NCBI GenBank assembly: GCA_040275305.1
Contig: JBEOJY010000007.1
Coordinates: 1-64,000 of the forward strand
Source of the DNA: JBEOJY01 sp040275305
GTDB taxonomy: Bacteria; Pseudomonadota; Alphaproteobacteria; UBA9219
Direction: 5' to 3'
Length of the DNA: 64,000 nt
Part shown: positions 8,223 through 18,767 of the stretch, one piece after another
Layout of the letters: every line of letters starts with the position of its first letter
How positions within the stretch are numbered: the first letter of the stretch is position 1
The notes under the pieces: generated by a model
The model's input: the letters and a program-made list of their open reading frames with translations, nothing else
What the model was told of the DNA's origin: nothing
The model's database searches: none
Translations under genes and position numbers: made by a program

Positions 8223-8786
8223 CTAAAATACGTCTTGTGAGCTAGAATAAACTTGTCTTGCTGCATGTGCCCTTCGCGCCGCCAGATCCATCTCGTAATG
8301 CAACTCATCCTCATGCGTCCCGTCGGGCCACGCATGCGAAGATTTATGTGTCAACACGAACCCAAAAGCCTGATTAGCCCGCCGCGAACGCTCGTTGCTC
8401 GCGCGATGGCTCACCACAAGCTTCGACCACTCCTTATGCTCCATAGCCCAGTCGATTCGCGCTTGATAGAGAAGCCTTGAATATCCGCGCCCTTGATGGG
8501 ATGGCCGAATATAACTCGCCCCCATCACGCCAGTTTTTCCCGCCGCATCTTCCTTCCAAGTAAAAACCCCCGTAATGCCAATCAGCGCATCGCCATCGAA
8601 CAAGCCAAACACGCTTTTATTGCCGCCATTCAACCAATATTTCTTAATTTTCTCCTGATCGTACCCGGCCTCCGATTGATAAGAGGAACAGTAAAAATGC
8701 GGATAAGCCTTCAGCGCCTCAAGCCGTAACGCTTGAAAGGCTTGCCAATCGTCAGGAGTCAGCGGCCTTATCGAAACGTCACTCAC
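8223..8786 (-). CDS. GNAT-family N-acetyltransferase
   Basis: A 187-residue protein with the GNAT fold. An N-terminal VSIRPLTPDDWQAFQALRLE is followed by a central GITGVF strand and the acetyl-CoA-binding motif SHQGRGYSRLLYQARID, where Q-G-R-G-Y fits the R/Q-x-x-G-x-G/A signature. It should move an acetyl group from acetyl-CoA to an amine, but the substrate is unknown. It begins three bases after the pdhC stop, so it is very likely co-transcribed with the pyruvate dehydrogenase genes, whose product is acetyl-CoA. A functional link is possible but unproven. Confidence 0.85.
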   Translation of the reverse strand: MSDVSIRPLTPDDWQAFQALRLEALKAYPHFYCSSYQSEAGYDQEKIKKYWLNGGNKSVFGLFDGDALIGITGVFTWKEDAAGKTGVMGASYIRPSHQGRGYSRLLYQARIDWAMEHKEWSKLVVSHRASNERSRRANQAFGFVLTHKSSHAWPDGTHEDELHYEMDLAARRAHAARQVYSSSQDVF

Positions 8787-8789
8787 GGT

Positions 8790-10079
8790 TCAGACCACCA
8801 GCGCGTAAGGCTTCTCGATCAACGGCTTGAACGCCGCGAGGAACTCCGCGCCGACCGCGCCGTCCACGGAGCGATGATCCACAGACAGCGTACATGTCAT
8901 GACCGTCGCCACCGCAAGCTGACCATTCTTGACCACCGCGCGTTGCTCGCCCGCGCCGACCGCGAGAATGCAGGATTGCGGAGGATTGATAATCGCGGAA
9001 AACTCACGAATGCCATACATGCCGAGGTTCGAGATCGAAAAACCGCCGCCCTGAAACTCTTCGGGCTTAAGCTTGCCGTCGCGCGCGCGCGCCGCCAGAT
9101 CCTTCATCTCCTTCGACAACTCGACCAACGATTTGGTATTGGCTTTCTTGATGATCGGTGTGATCAAACCATTCGGCGTGGCGACCGCCACCGAAATATC
9201 AACATCGCTGTATTGCAAGATCGCATCGTCCGTCCACGAAGCGTTCGCCGCAGGAACCTTCTTCAGCGCAAGCGCGACCGCGCGAATCACGCAATCGTTG
9301 ACCGAAACCTTCGCGCCCGTCGCCTCCAAAACGCCTTGCCGCAAAGCCAACAAGGCATCAATCTCGCAATCAACCGTCAAATAGAAATGCGGAACCGTCT
9401 GCTTGGCTTGCGTCAACCTTTGCGCGATCACCTTGCGCACGCCGCTGTTCGGAATCGCCTTGTGCGCCATCCCAAGCTTCGTCGCATAATCAAGCGCGTC
9501 CATGCCAACCGCCGCGACCGCAGCAACTCCGGAAGCAACGCCTGAAGAGGAGCGTCCAAAGGACTGCGCATGCTCAACATCGGTCTTGACGACTCTTCCG
9601 CCCGGCCCCGACCCGACAAGCCCTTTTAAATCAATGCCCGAAAGCTCTGCCAACCGCTTCGCCAACGGACTCGCCGCCACGCGCTCGATTTTAGAGGAAC
9701 CAGATGATTGCGCAACTGCGCTCATCTCGACTTTTTCCACAGCAGGCTTGACAGGCTCCGACTTCTGCGCAGACGAAGCCGCGCCCTTCTTCGCCGCAAG
9801 CGCCGTCATGGCTTGTTCCGCCGTCATCCCTTCTTCGCCCTCTTCCAGCATAATGGCGATAGGCGTGTTGACGGCAACTTTTTCAGTGCCGCCAGGAATC
9901 AAAATCTTGACAAGCTTGCCTTGCTCGACCGCCTCGAACTCCATCGTGGCCTTGTCGGTCTCGATCTCGGCGATGATCTGCCCAGCCTTGATGACATCGC
10001 CCTCCTTCTTGTGCCACCGAGCAAGCGTTCCCTCGGACATAGTGGGCGACAAAGCGGGCATCAAAAGTGAAATTGGCAT
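8790..10079 (-). CDS. pdhC: dihydrolipoamide acetyltransferase, PDH E2
   Basis: The core of pyruvate dehydrogenase, moving the acetyl group from lipoyl to CoA. The 429-residue protein has one N-terminal lipoyl domain with the modified lysine Lys43 ([11 protein letters not shown]), an Ala/Glu/Lys-rich linker, a peripheral-subunit-binding domain (about 135-170; [19 protein letters not shown]), and a C-terminal catalytic domain ending in the active-site HRSVDG at about residue 402. GGAG lies about 11 bases before the start. It is followed directly by the GNAT gene. About 260 bases containing a palindromic repeat separate it from pdhB. Confidence 0.95.
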   Translation of the reverse strand: MPISLLMPALSPTMSEGTLARWHKKEGDVIKAGQIIAEIETDKATMEFEAVEQGKLVKILIPGGTEKVAVNTPIAIMLEEGEEGMTAEQAMTALAAKKGAASSAQKSEPVKPAVEKVEMSAVAQSSGSSKIERVAASPLAKRLAELSGIDLKGLVGSGPGGRVVKTDVEHAQSFGRSSSGVASGVAAVAAVGMDALDYATKLGMAHKAIPNSGVRKVIAQRLTQAKQTVPHFYLTVDCEIDALLALRQGVLEATGAKVSVNDCVIRAVALALKKVPAANASWTDDAILQYSDVDISVAVATPNGLITPIIKKANTKSLVELSKEMKDLAARARDGKLKPEEFQGGGFSISNLGMYGIREFSAIINPPQSCILAVGAGEQRAVVKNGQLAVATVMTCTLSVDHRSVDGAVGAEFLAAFKPLIEKPYALVV

Positions 10080-10163
10080 GACAAAAGAGTCTCCTTTTTA
10101 TGCTTGAAGATTCGTAACTCCCAAGGCGTAAGCGGAAGCGCAAGAGAAGCTTTGCAAAATGCA

Positions 10164-10264
10164 CCGTCATCGCGAGGAGCGAAGCGACGCGGCGATCCAG
10201 AATCACAAGCGCCGTTCCTTGTGACTCTGGATCGCTTCGCCCCAAGAGGAGCTCGCGATGACGG
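10164..10264. repeat. palindromic repeat inside the pdh operon
   Basis: A long inverted repeat beginning CCGTCATCGCGAGGAGCG and ending GCTCGCGATGACGG, with ATCCAGAATCAC and GTGACTCTGGATCG as the inner arms. It lies between the pdhB stop and the pdhC start, which are otherwise expected to be close. It could fold as an RNA hairpin in the operon transcript and alter the relative output or stability of pdhC. Confidence 0.75.
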
Positions 10265-10338
10265 TCCTTGTTGCGCGGTTTACCTCCTGATTCCCACAAG
10301 GCGGCTTGGCGGTTACAAACAAAAAAAATCAAGCCTGA

Positions 10339-11412
10339 CTAGCGATAACAAACTTTCTTGACCGCTTCCGCTACCATATCGGCCTGCGGCAAAGCGAGCT
10401 TCTCAAGATTCGCGGCATACGGCATCGGAACATCCATGCCATGCACGCGAACGACCGGAGCGTCAAGATCGTCAAACGCAAGTTCCATCATCTGCGCGGC
10501 CAGCTCGGCTCCAATCCCCGCGAACGGCCAGCTTTCCTCGACCGACACCAGCCTGTTTGTCTTGCGCACGCTCGCCACGATTGTATCGCTATCAAGCGGC
10601 CTGATTGAGCGCAGATTGATAACCTCCGCCTCAATGCCTTCTTCGGCCAGCCTCTCCGCTGCTTCCAACGCGACGCCGACCATGCGCGAAAACGCCGTGA
10701 TCGTAACGTCCTTGCCTTCGCGCATAATGCGAGCCTTGCCGATTGGCACGATGAAATCGGGATCGTCCGGCACGTCAAAGCTCTGGCCATACATAAGCTC
10801 GTTCTCAAGACAGATGACCGGATTAGGATCGCGGATCGCCGCCTTGATAAGTCCCTTGGAATCAGCCGCATCGTACGGCGCAACCACCTTCAGCCCCGGC
10901 ACATGCGCATACCAACTCGCATAGCACTGCGAATGCTGCGCCGCGACGCGCGAAGCCGCGCCGTTCGGGCCACGGAAAACGATAGGACATCCCATCTGAC
11001 CGCCCGACATATAAAGAGTTTTTGCCGCTGAATTGATGATCTGATCAATCGCCTGCATCGCGAAATTCATCGTCATGAACTCGACGATCGGAACCAGCCC
11101 GCCAAACGCCGCGCCGACGCCAAGCCCCGCGAATCCCATCTCGGTGATCGGCGTATCGATCACGCGCTTCTCGCCGAATTCCTGCAGTAAGCCCTGACTG
11201 ACCTTATAGGCTCCTTGATACTGCGCGACCTCTTCGCCCATGATAAACACATTGGCGTTGCGCCGCATTTCCTCGGCCATGCCGTCGCGCAAAGCCTCGC
11301 GCACAGTCTGTTTCACATAGCCCCCCTCGTGCTGCTTCTCTTCCATACGCCCGGACGCAATCACGGAAAGATTAGGCTTCTCGCTCACCGCTTTAGCTGA
11401 ACTCGCTCCCAT
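10339..11412 (-). CDS. pdhB: pyruvate dehydrogenase E1 beta subunit
   Basis: Pairs with PdhA to decarboxylate pyruvate and acetylate the lipoyl arm. The start chosen is the ATG at 11412, preceded by AGGGG; an upstream TTG at 11442 would add ten residues. The roughly 357-residue protein has the transketolase-type central domain ([40 protein letters not shown]) and a C-terminal domain with RSIRPLD and [13 protein letters not shown]. Many alphaproteobacterial PdhB proteins carry an N-terminal lipoyl domain. Here only about 45 residues precede the catalytic core, so that domain is absent. A small lipoyl-like protein is encoded just upstream instead. Confidence 0.95.
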   Translation of the reverse strand: MGASSAKAVSEKPNLSVIASGRMEEKQHEGGYVKQTVREALRDGMAEEMRRNANVFIMGEEVAQYQGAYKVSQGLLQEFGEKRVIDTPITEMGFAGLGVGAAFGGLVPIVEFMTMNFAMQAIDQIINSAAKTLYMSGGQMGCPIVFRGPNGAASRVAAQHSQCYASWYAHVPGLKVVAPYDAADSKGLIKAAIRDPNPVICLENELMYGQSFDVPDDPDFIVPIGKARIMREGKDVTITAFSRMVGVALEAAERLAEEGIEAEVINLRSIRPLDSDTIVASVRKTNRLVSVEESWPFAGIGAELAAQMMELAFDDLDAPVVRVHGMDVPMPYAANLEKLALPQADMVAEAVKKVCYR

Positions 11413-11465
11413 CGCGCTCTTCCCCTTAGCCTTTCTCGTCAAATATCGCTATCACGCTCGCCACT

Positions 11466-11825
11466 TTAGGCGATAAGTTGCGCCAGTCTTCTTTTTCTGG
11501 ACACCGCCCTCGAAACCGTAGGGTGCAGCCCATCCTTCTCGCCTAATTTGCCGTCATTGAGCCGCCTTGACGAGATAACCCCTACGGACTGCCCCGGCTG
11601 AGCGACCATCCCGTGCGATCCGCGTCTACTGCGCATCGCCTCCGACAGCCTTACGTAACCGCGCCTCATAGCCTTAAGTTTGACCAACTCAAGCCCATAG
11701 GCAAATATCCTCACCAACACCTGCCCCGCCAGCACAAGTTCGCCGTCATCGACCGCAGCTTCGACATAAAAAGACCCTCCGCCTCCCGACAACGCAGAAG
11801 GAACACAAAACTGCATATCCTTCAT
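11466..11825 (-). CDS. degenerate lipoyl/biotinyl-like small protein
   Basis: A protein of about 119 residues between pdhA and pdhB, with gaps of 30 and 53 bases to the chosen starts. The chosen ATG has GGAG six bases upstream. Residues about 5-85 follow the layout of a lipoyl/biotinyl domain: VPSALS, then VDDGELVLAGQVLVRI, KLKAMRRGYVRL, and VAQPGQSVGVIS. Aligned to the PdhC lipoyl domain, the hairpin that normally bears the modified lysine (TDK) has no lysine at that position, so lipoylation is unlikely. The last 35 residues are basic. It may be a detached remnant of the PdhB lipoyl domain or an assembly factor. The family assignment rests on eye alignment. Confidence 0.6.
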   Translation of the reverse strand: MKDMQFCVPSALSGGGGSFYVEAAVDDGELVLAGQVLVRIFAYGLELVKLKAMRRGYVRLSEAMRSRRGSHGMVAQPGQSVGVISSRRLNDGKLGEKDGLHPTVSRAVSRKRRLAQLIA

Positions 11826-11855
11826 GAGCATCTCCGCAAGCGGTTGCTTCGATGA

Positions 11856-12866
11856 TTAATCCTTCAGAACATCCGTCCACAACTCAGACGGATCAGGTTC
11901 AGGACTCGTCTGCGCAAACTCCGCGCAGTCATTGACTATTTCCTTAATCTCGCGTTCGATTGAGGAAAACTCCCCTTCCTTGGCGATGCCATCCCTCAAC
12001 ATCTCAACGCGAAGCGTGTCAATCGGATCGAACTTCTCGCGCCACTCTTCGACCTCCTCGCGCGTGCGGTACTTCGCCGGGTCGGACATGGAATGCCCAC
12101 GATAGCGATAGGTCGCCATCTCAAGCAACACCGGCCCCTTGCCTGAACGCGCATGCGCCAACGCCTCTTCCGCCGCCTCCCGGACCTTGACGACGTTCAT
12201 GCCATCGACCTTGTGGCCCGGAATGCCATAGGCTTCGCCGCGCTTGTAAAGCTCGCCCGCCGCCGCCCGCGCCGTGCAGGTGCCCATGCCGTACTTGTTG
12301 TTCTCGACGATGTAGACGACCGGAATCTTCCACAGCGCCGCCATGTTGAAACTCTCGTACACCTGCCCCTGATTGACCGCGCCGTCGCCCAGATAAGTCA
12401 GGCACACGCCGCCATCCTCTTTGTACTTGTGCGCGAAAGCCAGCCCCGTTCCTATCGGAACCTGAGCGCCAACAATGCCATGGCCACCAAAGAAATTTTT
12501 CTCGCGGCTAAACATATGCATCGAGCCGCCTTTGCCCTTGGAATACCCGCCTATGCGCCCCGTCAGCTCCGCCATCACGCCGCGAGCCTCCATGCCGCAA
12601 GCCAGCATATGCCCATGGTCGCGATACGAGGTTACCACCGTATCGACAGCCTTCTGCGCCGCCTGCATGCCGACGACGACAGCCTCCTGCCCGATATAAA
12701 GATGGCAGAATCCCCCGATCAACCCCATGCCGTAAAGCTGCGCCGCCTTCTCCTCAAACCTGCGGATAAGCAGCATGTCGCGGTAATATTTCCGCAGCGC
12801 AGCAGCGCTATCTTGAATGTTATCTTGTTCCATCGTTGCTCGCAGTCGCGACGTAGCGACACTCAT
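11856..12866 (-). CDS. pdhA: pyruvate dehydrogenase E1 alpha subunit
   Basis: The thiamine-diphosphate-dependent E1 alpha subunit, which decarboxylates pyruvate together with PdhB. The 336-residue length is typical. It shows IRRFEEKAAQLYGMG, the conserved GHGIVGAQVPIGTGLAFA, the TPP/magnesium motif GDGAVNQGQVYESFNMAALW ending in the ENN of VYIVENN, and the phosphorylation-loop-like YRYRGHSMSDP. GGAGG stands five bases before the ATG. It is the first gene of the leftward pdh cluster. Confidence 0.96.
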   Translation of the reverse strand: MSVATSRLRATMEQDNIQDSAAALRKYYRDMLLIRRFEEKAAQLYGMGLIGGFCHLYIGQEAVVVGMQAAQKAVDTVVTSYRDHGHMLACGMEARGVMAELTGRIGGYSKGKGGSMHMFSREKNFFGGHGIVGAQVPIGTGLAFAHKYKEDGGVCLTYLGDGAVNQGQVYESFNMAALWKIPVVYIVENNKYGMGTCTARAAAGELYKRGEAYGIPGHKVDGMNVVKVREAAEEALAHARSGKGPVLLEMATYRYRGHSMSDPAKYRTREEVEEWREKFDPIDTLRVEMLRDGIAKEGEFSSIEREIKEIVNDCAEFAQTSPEPDPSELWTDVLKD

Positions 12867-12935
12867 ATGGCCTCCCTGATCGAACGGTGTTGAAACTGAT
12901 TCGCGTCACGGCTCACACTGAATGGGCCACCGCGT

Positions 12936-12964
12936 AAAGCATTCCCTGACAGTTTTCAAGTCAA
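12936..12964 (-). promoter_or_regulatory. possible promoter upstream of pdhA
   Basis: Read on the minus strand, TTGACT (12964-12959) is followed after 17 bases by TGCTTT (12941-12936), about 70 bases before the pdhA ATG. The -35 is good and the -10 is poor. The 192-base gap between ftsB and pdhA is the natural place for the pdh operon promoter. Confidence 0.3.
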
Positions 12965-13058
12965 ATCCACCTGCAGGCAAAAAATCTTATGCTGCAACTG
13001 CGAACAACAAAAAGTCCTTGACTGAAATTACAGCAATATATTCCCACAAATCACAGAA

Positions 13059-13403
13059 TTATTTGCTGCGCTGCAATATAGTATTCCCATTCACCTGTCG
13101 ATCTTTCTCGCCGGGCGTAAGAATAACGATATCGCCAGATTTTGAATAATCCAGCATTTCACGCGACTTTTCCTCAAGCAAATCAGGGTCAAGGCTCCCC
13201 GGTCGCATAAGCTTAACCCTGTGCTCAAGCGCCTGCCTGTCTTTTTGTAAGTGAGAAAGGGTATCTTGAGCGACAGCAACCTCCTTCTGAAGCCTTGCCA
13301 TGGCCAACCAGCCCCGATCCCCCTGCATGGTATGGTAGAGGAAATAAGAAACAAGCAACGCCCCCGCGCATGACACGAAAGCATTAAGAGCGCGCGCCGT
13401 CAT
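13059..13403 (-). CDS. ftsB: septum formation initiator, FtsB/DivIC family
   Basis: A 114-residue single-pass inner-membrane protein of the divisome. A hydrophobic segment near residues 8-25 (LNAFVSCAGALLVSYFLY) is followed by a coiled coil (about 36-70) and a short periplasmic tail containing LDPDLLEEKSREML and the family-typical GDIVIL. It lies 12 bases after eno and before pdhA, an order common in alphaproteobacteria. The gene could equally be named divIC. Confidence 0.85.
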   Translation of the reverse strand: MTARALNAFVSCAGALLVSYFLYHTMQGDRGWLAMARLQKEVAVAQDTLSHLQKDRQALEHRVKLMRPGSLDPDLLEEKSREMLDYSKSGDIVILTPGEKDRQVNGNTILQRSK

Positions 13404-13415
13404 CAGGCCGCCCGA

Positions 13416-14711
<1,296 letters not shown>

Positions 14712-14788
14712 CTAGAGACAAGTCTTGCGTTCCTCGACATTGTTGGCTTGATATACCATACTCCGAAGATGGCGTGAACAAAATCGAA

Positions 14789-14983
14789 TATACGCCATAC
14801 GATTGAAAACCCGAAAAAGCAAAAAGGGCTGTCATTCCGCACGTAGCGTCCGGCCGAAGGTCGGAAAGCGGAGATGCGGAATCCGATGTTCGATCAACTT
14901 CATGAAAAACATCGGATTCCGCATAAATTTTCTTATCAAATCGCTTCGCGATCCGAAAAGAAAATTTTGCGGAATGACCGCCC
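14789..14983. repeat. composite inverted repeat between eno and ribD
   Basis: The left edge is the TATACGCC...GATTGAAAACCC module (14789-14828), as at 7983 and 43550. It is followed by a core starting TGTCATTCCGCA and closing TGCGGAATGACC, with an inner pair of ATCCGATGTT and AACATCGGAT arms. Here the same edge module carries a different core from the CCGTCATCGCGAGG type. The open frame of ribD runs back into this repeat but should not be counted as coding. Confidence 0.7.
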
Positions 14984-15014
14984 TTTTTTTCGGAATCTCA
15001 AGGAAACTGAGTCT

Positions 15015-16019
15015 ATGAGCGCGTTCCCCTCCTCGCTGGTCGCAAAAGCGATGCGCAAAGCCTGCGCCGAAGCCAGAAACTGGCTGGGATCGACCGCGCC
15101 CAATCCGCCCGTGGGAGCGGTCGCGCTCGACCGGAACGGCGCCATCGCCGCCGCCGCCGCGCATTGCAGGGCAGGAGAAAGCCATGCCGAAGCCAAACTG
15201 ATTGACCATTGCAAAGCGCTCGGCGCGATGGACTCCATTGAAACGCTATGCGTCACGCTTGAACCCTGCAACCACCACGGCCACACACCGCCCTGCGTCG
15301 AAAAGATCATCCAGTCTGGCATCAAGCGCGTTGCCATCGGCACACGCGATCCCAACCCCTATGTGCGCGGTGGCGGCGCGCAAAAGCTGCGCGATGCCGG
15401 AATCGAAGTTGTAGAAAACGTGGAACAAGACCAATGCAGACAGCTGATCCACGCCTTCGCTTACGCCGTCACGACCGGAAAACCATGGGTCACGGTCAAG
15501 CAAGCCTTTACGCGCAACGGTTCGATGATCCCGCCTTCAGGACAAAAAACCTTTACCTCCCAAGAATCGCTCACGCTCGCGCACCGAATGCGCAAGAAAG
15601 CCGGAGCGATCGTGACAGGCAGCGGCACGATGCTAGCCGACAACCCGCTCTTTACCGTCCGCCATACGCAGGATTTCCCCCAAGCGCAAAGAGCGCTCGC
15701 CATCATGGACCGCCGCAAGCGCGTCCCGCCCGCCATGCTCGAAAACGCGCGGCGCAACGGCTTCGATGTGTTCATCTGCGATAGCCTCGATCAAGCCTTT
15801 GAGACTCTTTCCACGCGCGGCATTCAAGATATTTTGGTCGAAGCAGGTCCAACCTTGTCGCAAGCCGTGCTAAAATCGCCGCATTGGACCATGCGTGTGG
15901 ACATCCATCAAAGCCTGCAAGAAACCGGACCGGATCACGTAGCCTCCGTCTTGAATCATAACGCCCAACTCCCCTTCGCGCCCGACGGCTTACGATGGGA
16001 ATGGTTCTTGCCCTCATGA
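15015..16019 (+). CDS. ribD: bifunctional riboflavin deaminase/reductase
   Basis: Carries out two early steps of riboflavin synthesis: deamination of the pyrimidine, then reduction of the ribosyl side chain. I set the start at the ATG at 15015 because the frame upstream lies in a repeat; this gives 334 residues. The N-terminal deaminase has the zinc motif HAEAKLID and LEPCNHHGHTPPC. The C-terminal reductase begins around KPWVTVKQAFTRNGSM and includes GSGTMLADNPLFTVR and ILVEAGPTLSQAVL. The C-terminal domain is somewhat short compared with the family. No other rib genes lie nearby. Confidence 0.9.
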   Translation: MSAFPSSLVAKAMRKACAEARNWLGSTAPNPPVGAVALDRNGAIAAAAAHCRAGESHAEAKLIDHCKALGAMDSIETLCVTLEPCNHHGHTPPCVEKIIQSGIKRVAIGTRDPNPYVRGGGAQKLRDAGIEVVENVEQDQCRQLIHAFAYAVTTGKPWVTVKQAFTRNGSMIPPSGQKTFTSQESLTLAHRMRKKAGAIVTGSGTMLADNPLFTVRHTQDFPQAQRALAIMDRRKRVPPAMLENARRNGFDVFICDSLDQAFETLSTRGIQDILVEAGPTLSQAVLKSPHWTMRVDIHQSLQETGPDHVASVLNHNAQLPFAPDGLRWEWFLPS

Positions 16020-16277
16020 AACTGGGCAGCATTTTATTATTTTCATGATCACAAAGAATACTTTCATAAGCCAATTTTATACTTACATCTCTTTCATCGC
16101 TTAGGCCTTCAATAAACACAGGATTTTCCAGTTAGATTAAGCCAAAATTAAGCCTGATTGGGTTACAAATCACCTCATAAGACGAATATTTTAGCAACAA
16201 CAGTTGCGACAAAAAGTGATAATATAAATGGGGCTGAAAAGATAGTTGTCCAGCCCAGAAAGAAAAAGGTCCCGACC

Positions 16278-16691
16278 ATGCAGAATACGGACCACGAAGA
16301 ACATGAAGCCCGAATGCTGAACCTGATGCGCAACGCGCTAATCGTCGCCGGGCATGAAATGGGCGAGACGGGCGACCACTGGCCGATCATCAAGGCGACC
16401 ATCTACCAAATTGCCAACGATTACGAACAAGTCAAAATCAGCCGCAACGTCGACGAGGAAATGAAAATCCATCTCTACCATGAGCTGGGGGAAATGGAGC
16501 GCCACCTGCCCGAATGCGCGGACGATCTCCGCCCCAAAGTCGCCGCTGAACTGGAAAAGTTGCGCGAAATCTTCGACGCCTATTTCGCCCCTTACGACGA
16601 AAGCAAAATCCCGATCAACGAAGACGAGCTGCCGCCGCATATCTTGCGCGCCCGCGAAATCATCTCAACGCTGGAGGAACCCGATGCGTAA
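16278..16691 (+). CDS. unknown acidic protein
   Basis: A 137-residue acidic, helical protein starting MQNTDHEEHEARML. The frame is open 40 codons further upstream, but that stretch is lysine-rich and not protein-like, and the ATG at 16278 is preceded by AAGG. No signal peptide or membrane segment is seen. Its last eight bases overlap the next gene (ATGCGTAA), so the two are co-translated. No family recognised. Confidence 0.6.
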   Translation: MQNTDHEEHEARMLNLMRNALIVAGHEMGETGDHWPIIKATIYQIANDYEQVKISRNVDEEMKIHLYHELGEMERHLPECADDLRPKVAAELEKLREIFDAYFAPYDESKIPINEDELPPHILRAREIISTLEEPDA

Positions 16692-16995
16692 CGATTATGA
16701 CAACCTTCTTGTCAACCCCATAGAACAAGCCGCACGCAACGCCGTGGCCGCGCAAAATCCAAATCCCGGATTGCAAGACGTGCTTGATCGCGTGGTCAAA
16801 ACGCAAGAAAACTTCCAGAAATGGGGAGTTGCCCCCATGATGGCTAAGGGAATCGCCACCATGCGCGACGTTGTCGTAAGCGGAAGCGAACCCGTAGGCA
16901 GCCAAAGGACGGCCTACTCCCTCATGCAAGCGAAAGACCCGATCCGCCGCCCCGGCTCCCAGAAGCCCGCGCGCGGTCCAAAACTTACGCACTAG
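16684..16995 (+). CDS. unknown basic small protein
   Basis: A 103-residue protein, beginning inside the last codons of the preceding gene. It ends in a basic proline-rich tail (RRPGSQKPARGP). The first gene is acidic and this one basic, so a complex between the two is conceivable, but no family or motif is recognised. It ends at a convergent junction with yejF, where base composition changes sharply. Confidence 0.55.
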   Translation: MRNDYDNLLVNPIEQAARNAVAAQNPNPGLQDVLDRVVKTQENFQKWGVAPMMAKGIATMRDVVVSGSEPVGSQRTAYSLMQAKDPIRRPGSQKPARGPKLTH

Positions 16996-17126
16996 GCCAA
17001 AACGCTCACGCCGCTTTGCTATGCCGGATCGAATAACCGAAATAGAGGCATAATGGACAAAAAGGTGTGGCTGGAATCAGGTTTTTGAGAGCAAAAACTG
17101 GATAATTTTCGAACGTCTTTCCGGCT

Positions 17127-18767
17127 TCATTCCCCTGTGGATTTTGACTTTGTTTTTCCAGTAAGCGAAGGAGCGGTCGCAAAGGCTGCCGAAAGGAGCG
17201 CTTTTGTGTAGTCCTCTTGCGGGTTGGCAAAGAGCGTTTTTGCCAGACCTCTTTCGACGGGCTTGCCGTCTTTCATGACCAAAACGGCGTGCGACAAGGC
17301 TTTGACGACGCGCAGATCATGGCTAATGAACAGGTAGGCGAGGCCGTGTTTTCCTTGCAGGTCGCGCAACAACTCGACGATTTGCGCTTGCACCGACATA
17401 TCGAGCGCGGAGGTTGGTTCGTCCAGCACGATCATTGAGGGTTTCAGGATCAGGGCGCGGGCGATGGATATGCGTTGGCGCTGTCCTCCGGAAAATTCGT
17501 GCGGGTAGCGGTGGCGCGATTCCGGATCAAGCCCGACTTCGTGGAGGGTTTCGACGACGCGCTTGTTACGTTCTGTTTGCGCCATTTTTGGTTCGTGGAT
17601 GCCAAGGCCTTCGGCGACGATTTCGGCGACGGTCATGCGGGGGCTGAGGCTGCCGAAGGGGTCTTGAAACACAATTTGCATAGCGCGGCGCTGGGGGCGT
17701 AGCTCGTTTTTGCTCAGTTTCGCTAAATCTCGCCCCATGAAGATTGTCGTTCCGGCGAATGGCAATAGACGCAAGATCGCAAGGCCCAGCGTTGTTTTGC
17801 CGGAGCCCGACTCGCCGACGATGCCCAGCGTTTCTCCCTTGCGGAGTCGTAGCGATACGCCATCGACGGCGCGAACGTAATCGACGGTTTTTCGCATCAC
17901 GCCTTTTTTGATCGGGAAAGAGACTTTGAGGTCGTTGACGTTCAGAATTTCTTCCGCGTTTTCCGCAACAGGTCTGGCTTCGCCATGCGGCTCCGAAGCT
18001 AGCAGCATTTGCGTGTAGGCATGGCGCGGTTTTGCGAAAAGATTTTTCGCGGGAGCCTGTTCAACGATTTCACCTTTGCGCATGACGCAAACGCGGTCCG
18101 CCATGCGTCGCACAAGGTTTAGATCGTGCGTGATGAGCAGCATGGCCATGCCAAGTTTCTTTTGCAGGTCTTGCAGCAGCGCGAGAATCTGCTGTTGCAC
18201 AGTGACATCCAGCGCCGTCGTAGGTTCGTCAGCGATGAGCAGCGCAGGGTCGTTCGCAAGCGCCATGGCGATCATCACGCGCTGGCGTTGGCCGCCTGAA
18301 AGCTCGTGGGGAAAGGCGTTCAGCCGCTTTTCAGGCGTGGGAAGCGCTACTAGATTCAAAAGCTCAAGGACGCGCGCGCGGGCTTGCGCTTCGTCCATGT
18401 TTTTGTGTAGGCGCAAAATTTCGCCAACCTGTTTCTCGATCGTGTGCAGCGGGTTGAGCGAGGTCATTGGCTCCTGAAACACCATGGCCATGCGGTTGCC
18501 GCGAATGGTTTGCATGGTTTCTTCCGAAGCGCCTACGAGCTCTTGCTTGTCGAAGACAATGCTCGAACCAGCATGATGCGCGGCGGCGGGGCGTGGGAGA
18601 AGTTGCAGGATCGACAGGGCCGTGACGGATTTTCCGGAGCCGGACTCTCCAACCAACGCCAACGTTTCCCCTTTTTTGATCGCGAAGGATGCGCCTTTAA
18701 CAGCTTCGACTGTCTGGGAACCGTTGCTGAATGTCACGCCAAGATTTTTGACTTGTAGCAGGCTCAT
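17127..18767 (-). CDS. yejF: tandem ABC transporter ATPase, YejF-type
   Basis: A 546-residue protein with two fused ATPase domains, the form that powers YejABEF-type peptide (microcin C) importers. Each half has a Walker A ([16 protein letters not shown]) and a signature ([18 protein letters not shown]) with Walker B aspartates ([24 protein letters not shown]). The start at 18767 gives a four-base ATGA overlap with yejE; a longer frame exists but the overlap decides. The solute-binding protein YejA and first permease YejB are not in this window. Confidence 0.92.
   Translation of the reverse strand: MSLLQVKNLGVTFSNGSQTVEAVKGASFAIKKGETLALVGESGSGKSVTALSILQLLPRPAAAHHAGSSIVFDKQELVGASEETMQTIRGNRMAMVFQEPMTSLNPLHTIEKQVGEILRLHKNMDEAQARARVLELLNLVALPTPEKRLNAFPHELSGGQRQRVMIAMALANDPALLIADEPTTALDVTVQQQILALLQDLQKKLGMAMLLITHDLNLVRRMADRVCVMRKGEIVEQAPAKNLFAKPRHAYTQMLLASEPHGEARPVAENAEEILNVNDLKVSFPIKKGVMRKTVDYVRAVDGVSLRLRKGETLGIVGESGSGKTTLGLAILRLLPFAGTTIFMGRDLAKLSKNELRPQRRAMQIVFQDPFGSLSPRMTVAEIVAEGLGIHEPKMAQTERNKRVVETLHEVGLDPESRHRYPHEFSGGQRQRISIARALILKPSMIVLDEPTSALDMSVQAQIVELLRDLQGKHGLAYLFISHDLRVVKALSHAVLVMKDGKPVERGLAKTLFANPQEDYTKALLSAAFATAPSLTGKTKSKSTGE

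Noticed and set aside
8733..9545. 270-codon plus-strand frame opposite pdhC
   Set aside because: Arg/His-rich translation typical of the antisense of a GC-rich gene; pdhC itself has full family motifs.
10104..10361. Short open frames through the pdhB-pdhC spacer
   Set aside because: They translate the inverted repeat (RGAKRRGDPES-type peptides recur wherever the repeat occurs), so they are artefacts.
14874..15014. 47-codon N-terminal extension of ribD
   Set aside because: It translates a palindromic repeat. The ATG at 15015 begins the conserved deaminase domain.
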